In this document: piece by piece, positions 23,754 to 31,216 of the stretch
Position numbering within the stretch: the stretch's first letter is position 1
Layout of the letters: the number at the start of each line of letters is the position of its first letter
Origin: Candidatus Riflebacteria bacterium HGW-Riflebacteria-2
GTDB taxonomy: Bacteria; Muiribacteriota; Ozemobacteria; Ozemobacterales; Ozemobacteraceae
Assembly (NCBI GenBank): GCA_002839435.1
Contig: PGYA01000042.1
Span: 1 to 38,532, forward strand
Direction: 5' to 3'
DNA: 38,532 nt
Notes under the pieces: generated by a model
What the model was told of the DNA's origin: nothing
Seen by the model: the letters and a program-made list of their open reading frames with translations, nothing else
The model's database searches: none
Position numbers and translations under genes: made by a program

Positions 23754-24335
23754 TCACTCATCGAAATCATCCTCGGAATCATCTTCAAATTCATCGTCAC
23801 TGTCAAAATCTGTGAGACCGCCATCGTCGTCATCATCCTGGCTGCTCAACTGCAGATCTGCCTGAAAAAGCAGATTCTGCACAAAGTCGCCAAAATCTTC
23901 CGGGGCAAAGGCCTCGAATGGCAGTCGCGTCTGAATTATCAGCATATCATGCATTTCTGGCTCATTGTCAGAGTTGTCATAGTCAACGTCTTCGCCCTCA
24001 TCCACAATAAGAGGCTCATCTTCAGCGTCGCCGGCGACCGGAAACTTCATCACACAAAAATTAGCACTGACCAGCGCAGCATTTCGCGTGAACAGTTCAA
24101 GCAGTTCCTCACGTGACGCCTCAGTGACGTCCTTCAGGTTCAGGCCCACTGTTACAGTGCGCACTTTCAAGCCCTCTTCGTTATCCTCAACGCTCAGATA
24201 ACCACTAAAAGTGTCTTCAATAACGAAAGTCCACAGTCGCCCGATATCGTCTTCATCAATCAGAACGCACTCGTAACTCGAGCATTCTTCGGCCATCACT
24301 TCCTCGATGCGAACTGCAAAATCGGCTGGTTCCAT
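23754..24335 (-). CDS. Acidic cytoplasmic protein, possibly YbjN-like
   Basis: The 193-residue protein is strongly acidic. Residues 1-145 have an alternating helix and strand pattern (DFAVRIEEVMAEE, LWTFVIEDTFSGYLSVED, TEASREELLELFTRNAALVS, DMLIIQTRLPFEAF) that recalls YbjN or type III secretion chaperone folds; this is a weak resemblance. The last 32 residues are almost entirely Asp, Glu, Ser and Gly, ending in DDSEDDFDE. There is no signal or membrane segment. GGGGGAT precedes the ATG. The PH-like tail-anchored gene follows 13 bases later, so the two proteins may interact, with the acidic tail meeting the basic linker of the partner. The function is unknown. Confidence 0.65.
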   Translation of the reverse strand: MEPADFAVRIEEVMAEECSSYECVLIDEDDIGRLWTFVIEDTFSGYLSVEDNEEGLKVRTVTVGLNLKDVTEASREELLELFTRNAALVSANFCVMKFPVAGDAEDEPLIVDEGEDVDYDNSDNEPEMHDMLIIQTRLPFEAFAPEDFGDFVQNLLFQADLQLSSQDDDDDGGLTDFDSDDEFEDDSEDDFDE

Positions 24336-24409
24336 AGCATCCCCCGCATATTGAATAATCGCAATATAACATAAATAACCCGCCGCATGCCTCCGGTCAC
24401 GAATATTTT

Positions 24410-24438
24410 TTGAGGCGCGCCAGGGTCTGTGCTATAAT
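24410..24438 (+). promoter_or_regulatory. Promoter for the GT9 gene; predicts a leaderless mRNA
   Basis: TTGAGG (24410-24415), 17 bases, then a perfect TATAAT (24433-24438). The expected start of transcription, six to seven bases on, falls at or next to the A of the ATG at 24445. There is no ribosome-binding site between them. Confidence 0.7.
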
Positions 24439-24444
24439 CGCAAC

Positions 24445-25677
24445 ATGAAACCAGATACTATGCGAAAAATCGATGCAACGCTGGGCCCGCCCATCTGTGC
24501 CCTGCTCAGCCTGCGCCGCAAAATTCTCGACCGCTTCTGGCCCCGCCGTTTTGGTTCGCTCGCTGACGCCCCCGTCGGCAAAATTCTCATGGTCAAGCCG
24601 GCGGAAATGGGCAGCACAGTTCTCATGTATGCGATGCTCAAGCGCGCCCGCGAAATCTGGCCGGACTGCGAATTTCACTTTCTCGTATTCGCCGAAAACA
24701 CCGCGGCGGTAGATATGCTTGGCCTGGTTCCACGGGCCAATGTCCACACCATCAGAACTTCAAACCTGTTTATCTTTGCCTGGGATGCCCTGCACCGGCT
24801 GATATCACTCAACCTTGCCGAGTTCGACCTGGTTTTCGATCTTGAATTTTTTTCGCGCGCATCGGCCATTCTTGCCGAACTGACCGGAGCTCGTTCCAGC
24901 TGCGGTTTTAACCGCTTTACCATGGAAGGCCTCTACAAAGGCAGTTTCTTTACCCACCCGATTCAGTATAACCCGCACATCCACACTGCTCAGACCTTCC
25001 TGTCGATGGTAGAAGCAGTAATCCAGCCGGCCGGGCAGATTCCTCTCAATAAAACAGCGCCGAAACCGCTGGACGAGCTCGAGCTTGCAAAGCTCAGTAC
25101 AACCCCGGAAGAACAGCAGCAAGCAAGAGAATCGCTCTATCACGAGGCGCCAGCCTGCCCGCGCGAAAACCGTCTGGTCATAATCAACGCCAATTCGAGT
25201 GAACTGGTGCCACTGCGCCGCTGGCCACTCGAAAATTTTATCGAACTCAGCCGCCGCCTGCTCGAAAAGCCTGAAATCAACATTGTTCTGACCGGCACCA
25301 TGAGTGAACGCCCGGAGTCTGAGCGTGTCGCTGCCGCTCTTGGCGGCAACCGCGTCATCAACATGGTCGGCAAAACCACGCTGCGCCAGCTTCTGGTGCT
25401 CTATTCAGTATGTGACCTGATGATCACCAACGACAGCGGGCCCTCGCACTTCGCCTCACTGACCGATCTCCCGGTAATCACCCTTTTTGGTCCCGAAACC
25501 CCACGCCTTTACGGAGCCCTTGGCAAGAACAAAATTGCCATTTCAGCGGAACTGGCCTGCTCGCCCTGCGTGAGCTCATATAACCATCGCGCCACCGCCT
25601 GCAATGACAATGCCTGTATGCGCGCCATCAGCGTTGATGATGTCCTCATCACCTGCCACGATCTCCTTCGCCCCTGA
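24445..25677 (+). CDS. Glycosyltransferase family 9 (ADP-heptose:LPS heptosyltransferase-like)
   Basis: This 410-residue GT-B enzyme matches the heptosyltransferases (GT9) that add heptose to the LPS core on the cytoplasmic face of the inner membrane. The N-terminal domain begins at about residue 45 with VGKILMVKPAEMGSTVLMYA, the family opening with the expected D/G-x-x-L loop slightly changed. The C-terminal sugar-nucleotide domain has VIINANSSELVPLRRWPLEN near 245, INIVLTGTMSERPESE near 275, and the hallmark MITNDSGPSHFASL with VITLFGPETPRLYG near 330-355. It also has a Cys-rich patch near the end (ACSPCVSSYNHRATACNDNACM), common in this family. About 40 extra residues precede the domain. 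It supports a Gram-negative envelope. Confidence 0.92.
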   Translation: MKPDTMRKIDATLGPPICALLSLRRKILDRFWPRRFGSLADAPVGKILMVKPAEMGSTVLMYAMLKRAREIWPDCEFHFLVFAENTAAVDMLGLVPRANVHTIRTSNLFIFAWDALHRLISLNLAEFDLVFDLEFFSRASAILAELTGARSSCGFNRFTMEGLYKGSFFTHPIQYNPHIHTAQTFLSMVEAVIQPAGQIPLNKTAPKPLDELELAKLSTTPEEQQQARESLYHEAPACPRENRLVIINANSSELVPLRRWPLENFIELSRRLLEKPEINIVLTGTMSERPESERVAAALGGNRVINMVGKTTLRQLLVLYSVCDLMITNDSGPSHFASLTDLPVITLFGPETPRLYGALGKNKIAISAELACSPCVSSYNHRATACNDNACMRAISVDDVLITCHDLLRP

Positions 25678-25752
25678 CCCGGTCTTATTCGCTGGAGCAA
25701 TGGTCATCGTTATCGTTATCGAGTTCACATAAAACGGAGGAGAAAACCGACA

Positions 25753-26310
25753 ATGACAAAACAGGCACTGGTATTCATGGCCCCCGGCTTTGAAGAAATG
25801 GAACTGACGATAACCGTCGATATTCTCAGACGCGCCGGCATCGAAGTGAACACTGTTACGCTCGCTACCGACAAAGCAGTCGTCAAAGGCTCGCGCAATA
25901 TCAGCATGCTGCCCGACCTCTGTCTTGACGAAATCTCGGTTGAAAATTGCGATATCGCCATTCTGCCAGGCGGAATCGATGGCACCCGCAATCTTGGCGC
26001 CAATCAGAAAGTCATCGGCTTTATCCAGAAAATGCACGCTGCCGGAAAAAAAGTAGCAGCAATCTGCGCCGCACCGGCAGTGTTCGCCAAAGCCGGCCTG
26101 ATCAACGGACGCCGCGCGACCTCGCACCCGGCCGCCGCCGAACACATGGTCGGCGTCAACTATTGCGAAGACAGGGTAGTAATCGACGGCAACGTTACCA
26201 CTTCACGCGCAGCCGGAACCACCTTCGAGTTCGCTTTCGCCCTCGTCGAGCAGCTCCTCGGCCCGGAAGCAGTAAAACAGGTAAATAAAGGCGTCCTCGC
26301 CCAGCTGTAG
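25753..26310 (+). CDS. DJ-1/PfpI family protein (YajL/ThiJ-like)
   Basis: The 185-residue protein starts after GGAGG. It begins KQALVFMAPGFEEMELTITV, the DJ-1 opening with the conserved Glu in GFEEME, and has the nucleophile-elbow cysteine in VAAICAAPAVFAKAGLINGR near 98-117 with SHPAAAEHM after it. It ends TTSRAAGTTFEFAFALVEQL, also standard. Members protect against reactive carbonyls or act as chaperones; the exact activity (glyoxalase, deglycase, protease) is disputed in the family. The gene lies 75 bases downstream of the GT9 gene. It is convergent with the zinc-ribbon gene, with ten bases between the stop codons. Confidence 0.93.
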   Translation: MTKQALVFMAPGFEEMELTITVDILRRAGIEVNTVTLATDKAVVKGSRNISMLPDLCLDEISVENCDIAILPGGIDGTRNLGANQKVIGFIQKMHAAGKKVAAICAAPAVFAKAGLINGRRATSHPAAAEHMVGVNYCEDRVVIDGNVTTSRAAGTTFEFAFALVEQLLGPEAVKQVNKGVLAQL

Positions 26311-26320
26311 AGCCTAAGCC

Positions 26321-26602
26321 TCAGTGGCCGGCAGCTGGCATGTCATCCGGCGGAACATATTTTTCGTTGAGCACCAGCTTGATGTATTTGGCATTAAAGC
26401 TGTCGCTGACATAATCATTAAGGCTGGAGGCAGCGCGGGCCAGTTTCTCATAGTCAGGAACCTTAACGTCTTTACCGCAGAGAGAGCAGAAAAGCTCACC
26501 GGATTTCATCATTATGGTTTCGTGGCTTACTTTCATGATGTCCCTGCAGTTGGCACATTCTACAGCAAAGTAGAACGCCAGTCGGTCGATTCTGTCGAGC
26601 AT
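26321..26602 (-). CDS. Small zinc-ribbon-like protein of unknown function
   Basis: This 93-residue protein starts at ATG 26602, after AAGGAAGA. It contains two C-x-x-C pairs, VECANCRDIM (Cys16, Cys19) and LFCSLCGKDV (Cys39, Cys42), about 20 residues apart, a pattern typical of a structural zinc ribbon. The C-terminal half is helical (YEKLARAASSLNDYVSDSF) and ends with a Pro-rich tail. There is no signal or membrane segment. It could bind nucleic acid or protein. It is divergent from yjbQ. Confidence 0.7.
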   Translation of the reverse strand: MLDRIDRLAFYFAVECANCRDIMKVSHETIMMKSGELFCSLCGKDVKVPDYEKLARAASSLNDYVSDSFNAKYIKLVLNEKYVPPDDMPAAGH

Positions 26603-26666
26603 TGATTTGTCTTCCTTTTATTTCGCTAAGTATCTGATTTAAGATGATAACACCAGCGCTCTTTTT

Positions 26667-26687
26667 TTGCCAGCACCCCGCTGGCAA
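26667..26687. promoter_or_regulatory. Short perfect palindrome in the divergent zinc-ribbon/yjbQ region
   Basis: TTGCCAGC (26667-26674), ACCCC, GCTGGCAA (26680-26687), flanked by a T run on the left and an A run on the right, so the stem can extend. With T before and A after the stem it is not a terminator in either direction. It lies just upstream of the yjbQ -35 and could be an operator. Confidence 0.45.
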
Positions 26688-26695
26688 CAAAAAAT

Positions 26696-26724
26696 TTGAA
26701 GAAAGCACAAAAAGAGTTTAGAAT
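26696..26724 (+). promoter_or_regulatory. Promoter of yjbQ
   Basis: TTGAAG (26696-26701), 17 bases, TAGAAT (26719-26724). The start near 26731 would give a 42-base leader containing AAGGAG at 26758-26763. Confidence 0.55.
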
Positions 26725-26772
26725 AAAGTGTTCTAAGCGTTGGCAAGAATATATCTCAAGGAGACCAGTTCA

Positions 26773-27189
26773 TTGAAAAGCTATCGACAGGAACTCTGGT
26801 TCGAAGTAAAGGGCCGGCGCGGCCTGGTCAACATAACCCCTGAGGTTCAACAGGCTGTCGAAGCCAGTGGTGTCCAGGAAGGCCTGGTGCTGGTTAACGC
26901 CATGCACATCACCGCCAGTGTATTCATCAATGATGACGAGAGCGGCCTGCACAATGATTTCGAAGTATGGCTGGAAAAGCTTGCGCCCGAGAAGCCATAC
27001 TCGCAGTATAAGCACAACGGCAGCGAAGACAATGCCGACGCGCATCTCAAGCGCACCGTCATGGGCCGCGAAGTAGTAATTGCCATCACCGCCGGCAAAC
27101 TCGATTTTGGCCCATGGGAACAGATCTTTTACGGTGAATTTGACGGCAACCGACGCAAACGCGTGCTGATAAAGGTCATCGGCGAATAA
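26773..27189 (+). CDS. YjbQ family protein (UPF0047)
   Basis: I start this 138-residue protein at TTG 26773: AAGGAG lies nine bases upstream, and the resulting N-terminus ([20 protein letters not shown]) is where family members begin. An earlier in-frame TTG at 26740 has no ribosome site. Family hallmarks are [39 protein letters not shown] and [17 protein letters not shown]. YjbQ proteins are small trimeric proteins with reported weak thiamin-phosphate synthase activity; the real role is unclear. ThiT is about 6 kb away, which may be chance. The lipoprotein gene at 27233 follows 43 bases later and may be co-transcribed. Confidence 0.93.
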   Translation: MKSYRQELWFEVKGRRGLVNITPEVQQAVEASGVQEGLVLVNAMHITASVFINDDESGLHNDFEVWLEKLAPEKPYSQYKHNGSEDNADAHLKRTVMGREVVIAITAGKLDFGPWEQIFYGEFDGNRRKRVLIKVIGE

Positions 27190-27232
27190 TTCATAGTTGT
27201 AACGAGTTTTCTTTCCGGGAGGAATAGTTGTA

Positions 27233-27901
27233 ATGAGTGTTAAGAACCTGCCTGTATGGGTAATTTTCATGTTCTTTGCGCTGGCCACACTGGTTGGCTG
27301 TTCTGGCGGAGGTTCTTCTTCCGGCGCCGGCGTCAGCACGTCTACGCCTGAATCAGCCGTCTACGAACTTCTCGCCGCCTGGCAGAATTCAGAGACCAGC
27401 CTTGTCAGCAGTGAAACCGGCGAGACCCTGGTCAAGCAGGAAACCTCCGGCGAAGGAAATTACATCTATTTTCGCGATATGAGCGGCGAAGAATGGCCCC
27501 TACAGATCGACGAAGTAGAATACCTCAGCGACAGCAATGCCAGGGTCCATACCAGCTATCTGTCGACAAACGCTACGCGCGGCAGCCTTAAACTTATTTT
27601 CACCATGTTCAAAGATGCCACCGCCTGGTATCTCGACGACATCGAGATTACCGAACTGCCGATAGTGGTTGTCAGTGAAACCGGTGTCAGCGGCGTAATT
27701 TCAGACGAAACCAACGCCCTGCCTGTCAGTGGCGCCCTGATCGAAATTTACGATCAGGCTACCGGCACTTTCGCAGGTTCGACCACCACCAGTGAATCTG
27801 GCTTCTACTCGTTCACAGACTTAATTCCCGGCACCTATTACATGGTCATCGAACGCGATGGTTACGATCCTAAAACTATTTCCGGCATAATAATCGGCTG
27901 A
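27233..27901 (+). CDS. Lipoprotein with C-terminal carboxypeptidase-regulatory-like domain
   Basis: This 222-residue protein starts after GGGAGGA. Its signal ends with the lipobox LVGC (Cys23), followed by a Gly/Ser linker. Residues 40-145 form a mixed alpha/beta domain (ESAVYELLAAWQNSETSLVS, RGSLKLIFTMFKDATAWYLD) that looks like an NTF2-like fold or a lipoprotein cone; this is uncertain. Residues 150-222 are a carboxypeptidase-regulatory-like beta sandwich: GVSGVISDETNALPVSGALI, ESGFYSFTDLIPGTYYMVIE, RDGYDPKTISGI. It precedes large lipoprotein A by 25 bases and shares that domain type, so it is probably the first gene of that locus. Confidence 0.85.
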   Translation: MSVKNLPVWVIFMFFALATLVGCSGGGSSSGAGVSTSTPESAVYELLAAWQNSETSLVSSETGETLVKQETSGEGNYIYFRDMSGEEWPLQIDEVEYLSDSNARVHTSYLSTNATRGSLKLIFTMFKDATAWYLDDIEITELPIVVVSETGVSGVISDETNALPVSGALIEIYDQATGTFAGSTTTSESGFYSFTDLIPGTYYMVIERDGYDPKTISGIIIG

Positions 27902-27926
27902 GTCCGTTTACAGGAGTTTTATCAAG

Positions 27927-30746
27927 ATGTTAAGAAGATCCGCAATACTGTTAACCTGTCTTTTTGCTCTCTCTCTGGCTATCATCGGCTGCAGTGGCGG
28001 CGGAGGCGGCGGCACTGCCAACCCGGCCGGCCCGACAGCTTCAAGCGTCGAAACCGCCAGCCTCAGCGGCACTGTGCTTTACAACAACACCCCTCTGGCC
28101 AATGCGTCAGTCTACCTTTACAAAAGCGAAAAAGCGCCGACTATCGGCATGACCCAGCTTCCCGCCCTCAGAAGCTCTCTGATCGCCCAACAGCTTATCA
28201 GCGATGGCGCTTATTCGACCACGAGCAATGCGGCCGGCGTTTACAGCTTTACCGATGTCCCGGTTGGCCAGTATACCCTTATCGCCGTTAAAGACGAAAA
28301 TCATCAGTTCGCCCAGACCGGCGTGCTGCTTGGTCAGGTTACTTCCCTCAACCCGCAGCTCACTCCGACCGGCAAGATCGGCGGACGCGTCACTGCCACA
28401 ATCGGAACTTCCGAACAGGGTGCCAGCGCTGTTTTTGTATATGTTTCAGGCACTTCTTACATAGCGCTGACCGATGCTTCCGGCTATTTCGTCATCAACA
28501 ACGTGCCGTCAAATTCTCTCTCAGGCAGCACTGCCTATGAAGTGCAGGTTATGCCAGGCAAAGGAACTGCTTCGCCAGTAACCGACGTCGTAGTTAACCC
28601 CGGCGAAACGACCAACGTCGGAACTATTTCTCTCTCACAGCAAACTGAAGGCTACAAGGAAATTGCCGGCAAATTTGTTGCCGGTGCCGGAGCAACCAGC
28701 GCCGATCTCGTCGATCAGTTCGTAATACTGGCAGCCGAGGCTGATGGTGCTCTTATCGGTTCTTCGAGTGACAGTTCGGGCAATTTCAGCTTTTTCGTCA
28801 ACCGCCCAGGCACCTACCATGTGATACCAACAGAGAGCGCTCTGAACTTTGCTCCTGCCTCACAAACCTATAATGTAACCGCCCTCGACAATACCACCTT
28901 CAACCTGACTGATTTCGTGTTATCGCGATTACCGGCGGGTGGTTCAGTTGTTGCTGGAACGGTAACCTGGCCGTTAATAACTGACTGGAACTTTACCGAA
29001 GGCGAAATCATACTTGAGGGCTCTCCCTATGTTGACCGCCGCATCATTTCTAATCAGTCGCCGGCGCCTTTCCGCTTCGAGAATGTTCCACCCGGCTCAT
29101 ACGTTCTCAAAGCCAACCCGCTGCGCAACGGCTATACCGGCGTCACCCCGGCATTTACCGTCACCCAGGGCGTAGACCTGACCGACCGCGCTCTGACAGG
29201 CAATTTTATTGCGCCGATAATAACTTCTACTCCGACTACCGTGGCTGCATCGCCGGATCAGCTGACCGTTCCCGGCGCCAATTTCGGCACAGTTGCAGCG
29301 AACCTGCTAGCATTCGTAAATGAAAAGCCGGCAACCATTATTTCAATCAGCGACACATCTGTAGTGATCAACATCGCTCAGGTGCCGCCCGGCGAAAATG
29401 TCGTTCAGCTCGTAAAAATCCTGCCCGAAGGGCACCTCCCCGGCAACAAAAAACCTTTCATCCGCCCGGTGCTCGCTCCGCTCTTCGCTAGCTTCAACGG
29501 CTCATCAACCGACACCTCGATCACCTTCAACTGGCAGAACGCCCCTTACGTCAACACAGTTGAAATTGAGCTGCGCGACGATGGTGGCTTTAGCGTCAGA
29601 CCACTTCAGAAAATCGTAGGAAATAGCTTCACATACAACGATCTACAGGCCAATTCATCTTACACGATTAAAGTTACCAGTATCTATCCCAACCTCCCGT
29701 CACCAACGCCGACAGATTATGAATTCAGAACCAAGGCAGATGGTGTTAACAACATACCTTCCATACAACTCACGGGCGCCGGTATCGCAACTGGAACAAT
29801 CTTCGGCTTCGAAGTTGTTGGTAACACAGCATACATCGCATTTGATGACGATGGGCTGCTAACTATTCAGTCTTTCAACCTGACAACGAACACTCTGAAC
29901 ACTACATTTTCACAAATTATTGTATCTTCAAGCCCTGCCCATCAAAGCTTGGCCGCAAATTCTAACGGCGTATACCTGACGTATCTTGACAGTATGCCAT
30001 ACGTCGCAGCTTATCCCACTATTCTTGGCGCTCCAGACTTAGCGAAGCCAAGTTCAGATTTCGGGATCTCTTCTACTGCTGACATGATGACGGTTCGCAG
30101 TTTGAACAACCGCATTTTTCTCGCTGCAAGACAGACAGGAGATGTGGAATTAAGAGAACTCACGCCAGCACTTGTGGCTACTGCCACATATACAGGTGCT
30201 ACTACCCAGACCGGCACCTCTGGAAAAACCGTTGATCTTGCCTACGACAGTCTCACGAACAATTTGTATCTTATTAATACCGACATGACAGATAATCCGG
30301 TAAGAGCTTTCACAGGTATGAACATTGAATCTACAACAACTATAGTTGGCAGAATACCAAATTCTATAGACCCAATATTGCATTTTTCTGTCAGCAACAA
30401 TAAATATTTCGTTTCAGGCCTCCCATCTACCGACCCATCAGGTTACATAATAGAGGGCAACAGTTCATACATCAGAAACCTGTCTTATCCCATATCTCCA
30501 GCAAGTTTTGGACATGACAAACAATATCGCATCTGGATTCGCAATCATAGTTCTTCTAGCGGAGATTACTTTATGCAGATAGATACAAACCAGAATGTCC
30601 AGCAAACTCTGAAAATCTTCAACGCATCGGCTATAAGCTTTGAGTGCCCTGTAATAAGAATGGATCCTTCAACAGGAATGGTGTATATGCTGCACTTCAA
30701 CGCCGCTAACCAGCTGGCGATTTACAAATACAACAGCAACTACTGA
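27927..30746 (+). CDS. Large modular surface lipoprotein A (tandem paralog 1)
   Basis: The 939-residue protein starts after AGGAG. It has a lipobox AIIGC (Cys22) and a Gly run. Domains by eye: four carboxypeptidase-regulatory-like folds (about 45-125, 146-235, 245-330, 340-428), an IPT/TIG-like domain (430-500, LTVPGANFGTVAANLLAFVN), an Fn3-like domain (518-602, TDTSITFNWQNAPYVNTVEI) and a C-terminal region (620-939) whose repeated strands (GTIFGFEVVGNTAYIAFDDD, AANSNGVYLTYLDSM) suggest a beta propeller. It ends in LHFNAANQLAIYKYNSNY, almost identical to paralog B. The segment after about 29,600 is much poorer in G+C than the first two thirds. It is probably displayed on the cell surface; the ligand is unknown. 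Confidence 0.88.
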   Translation: MLRRSAILLTCLFALSLAIIGCSGGGGGGTANPAGPTASSVETASLSGTVLYNNTPLANASVYLYKSEKAPTIGMTQLPALRSSLIAQQLISDGAYSTTSNAAGVYSFTDVPVGQYTLIAVKDENHQFAQTGVLLGQVTSLNPQLTPTGKIGGRVTATIGTSEQGASAVFVYVSGTSYIALTDASGYFVINNVPSNSLSGSTAYEVQVMPGKGTASPVTDVVVNPGETTNVGTISLSQQTEGYKEIAGKFVAGAGATSADLVDQFVILAAEADGALIGSSSDSSGNFSFFVNRPGTYHVIPTESALNFAPASQTYNVTALDNTTFNLTDFVLSRLPAGGSVVAGTVTWPLITDWNFTEGEIILEGSPYVDRRIISNQSPAPFRFENVPPGSYVLKANPLRNGYTGVTPAFTVTQGVDLTDRALTGNFIAPIITSTPTTVAASPDQLTVPGANFGTVAANLLAFVNEKPATIISISDTSVVINIAQVPPGENVVQLVKILPEGHLPGNKKPFIRPVLAPLFASFNGSSTDTSITFNWQNAPYVNTVEIELRDDGGFSVRPLQKIVGNSFTYNDLQANSSYTIKVTSIYPNLPSPTPTDYEFRTKADGVNNIPSIQLTGAGIATGTIFGFEVVGNTAYIAFDDDGLLTIQSFNLTTNTLNTTFSQIIVSSSPAHQSLAANSNGVYLTYLDSMPYVAAYPTILGAPDLAKPSSDFGISSTADMMTVRSLNNRIFLAARQTGDVELRELTPALVATATYTGATTQTGTSGKTVDLAYDSLTNNLYLINTDMTDNPVRAFTGMNIESTTTIVGRIPNSIDPILHFSVSNNKYFVSGLPSTDPSGYIIEGNSSYIRNLSYPISPASFGHDKQYRIWIRNHSSSSGDYFMQIDTNQNVQQTLKIFNASAISFECPVIRMDPSTGMVYMLHFNAANQLAIYKYNSNY

Positions 30747-30763
30747 TCTGATCTTACAAACAC

Positions 30764-30798
30764 CCGCCCGGGGGTTCCCCCCCCAGGCGGCTTTTTTT
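30764..30798 (+). terminator. Intrinsic terminator after lipoprotein A
   Basis: CCGCC (30764-30768) and GGGGG (30770-30774) pair with CCCCC (30780-30784) and GGCGG (30786-30790), followed by a T run at 30792-30798. It lies 17 bases after the A stop codon and separates A from B. Confidence 0.85.
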
Positions 30799-30924
30799 CT
30801 GCCAGATGAACTCAAAACGACCTCACGCTTTCTCCTGCCTCCCCACCGCGATAAATCTCTCTTCTTCATATGCGCATCCGCGCAGCCTGCTGTTAACTAC
30901 TGTAGATTCTGCGCTGAGCAACAT

Positions 30925-31030
30925 AATCCATCTTGCTGGTCTGCTCAACCTCTCAAAAAAATCTGCGCATATCTGCGAAATCTGCGGATTATCTCCTCTC
31001 TATCTTACTGTCTTTGCGGCTTTGTGCGAA
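30925..31030. repeat. Intergenic repeat block, copy 1 (A-B gap)
   Basis: This block is repeated almost word for word at 34230-34393 in the B-C gap: AATCCATCTT, GGTCTGCTCAACCTCTCAAA, CTGCGGATTATCTCCTC and GTCTTTGCGGCTTTGTGCGA occur in the same order. It encodes no credible protein. The rest of 30800-31070 holds no gene I can support. Confidence 0.8.
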
Positions 31031-31073
31031 CATTTTGTCTTTTGGCGCGAGTTATAACATGTACACACCCGTA

Positions 31074-31103
31074 TTGACAAAGAGACCGGAATAGGAGCAA
31101 AAT
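31074..31103 (+). promoter_or_regulatory. Promoter of lipoprotein B
   Basis: A perfect TTGACA (31074-31079), 18 bases, CAAAAT (31098-31103). The promoter before gene C has the same form, with the shared words ATTGACAAA and GAGCA[A/G]AAT, which strengthens the call. Confidence 0.7.
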
Positions 31104-31114
31104 AGTCTTACATT

Positions 31115-31169
31115 AAACCAGCTACGGCTTATTCGATGCACATCGTAACAGCTATGTTGCTGGTTTTTT
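31115..31169 (+). terminator. Intrinsic terminator in the leader of lipoprotein B (attenuator or small-RNA end)
   Basis: AAACCAGC (31115-31122) pairs perfectly with GCTGGTTT (31159-31166), and the T run extends to 31169. The arm between holds a smaller stem CGAT/ATCG. It starts within about 5-10 bases of the predicted transcription start and ends 47 bases before the B start codon. Unconditional termination would make B silent, so either termination is regulated or the product is a roughly 60-base RNA. Confidence 0.8.
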
Positions 31170-31216
31170 GTCAATAAAAACCATAGCAGTGTAGATCAAA
31201 AGAGGAGCCCTGGAAG

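Noticed and set aside
26667..26687. Terminator between the zinc-ribbon gene and yjbQ
   Set aside because: The stem is preceded by T and followed by A on both strands, and neither divergent gene needs a terminator there.
30800..31070. Short plus-strand frame in the A-B gap
   Set aside because: The sequence is explained by the intergenic repeat block, has no ribosome site and its protein has no recognisable pattern.
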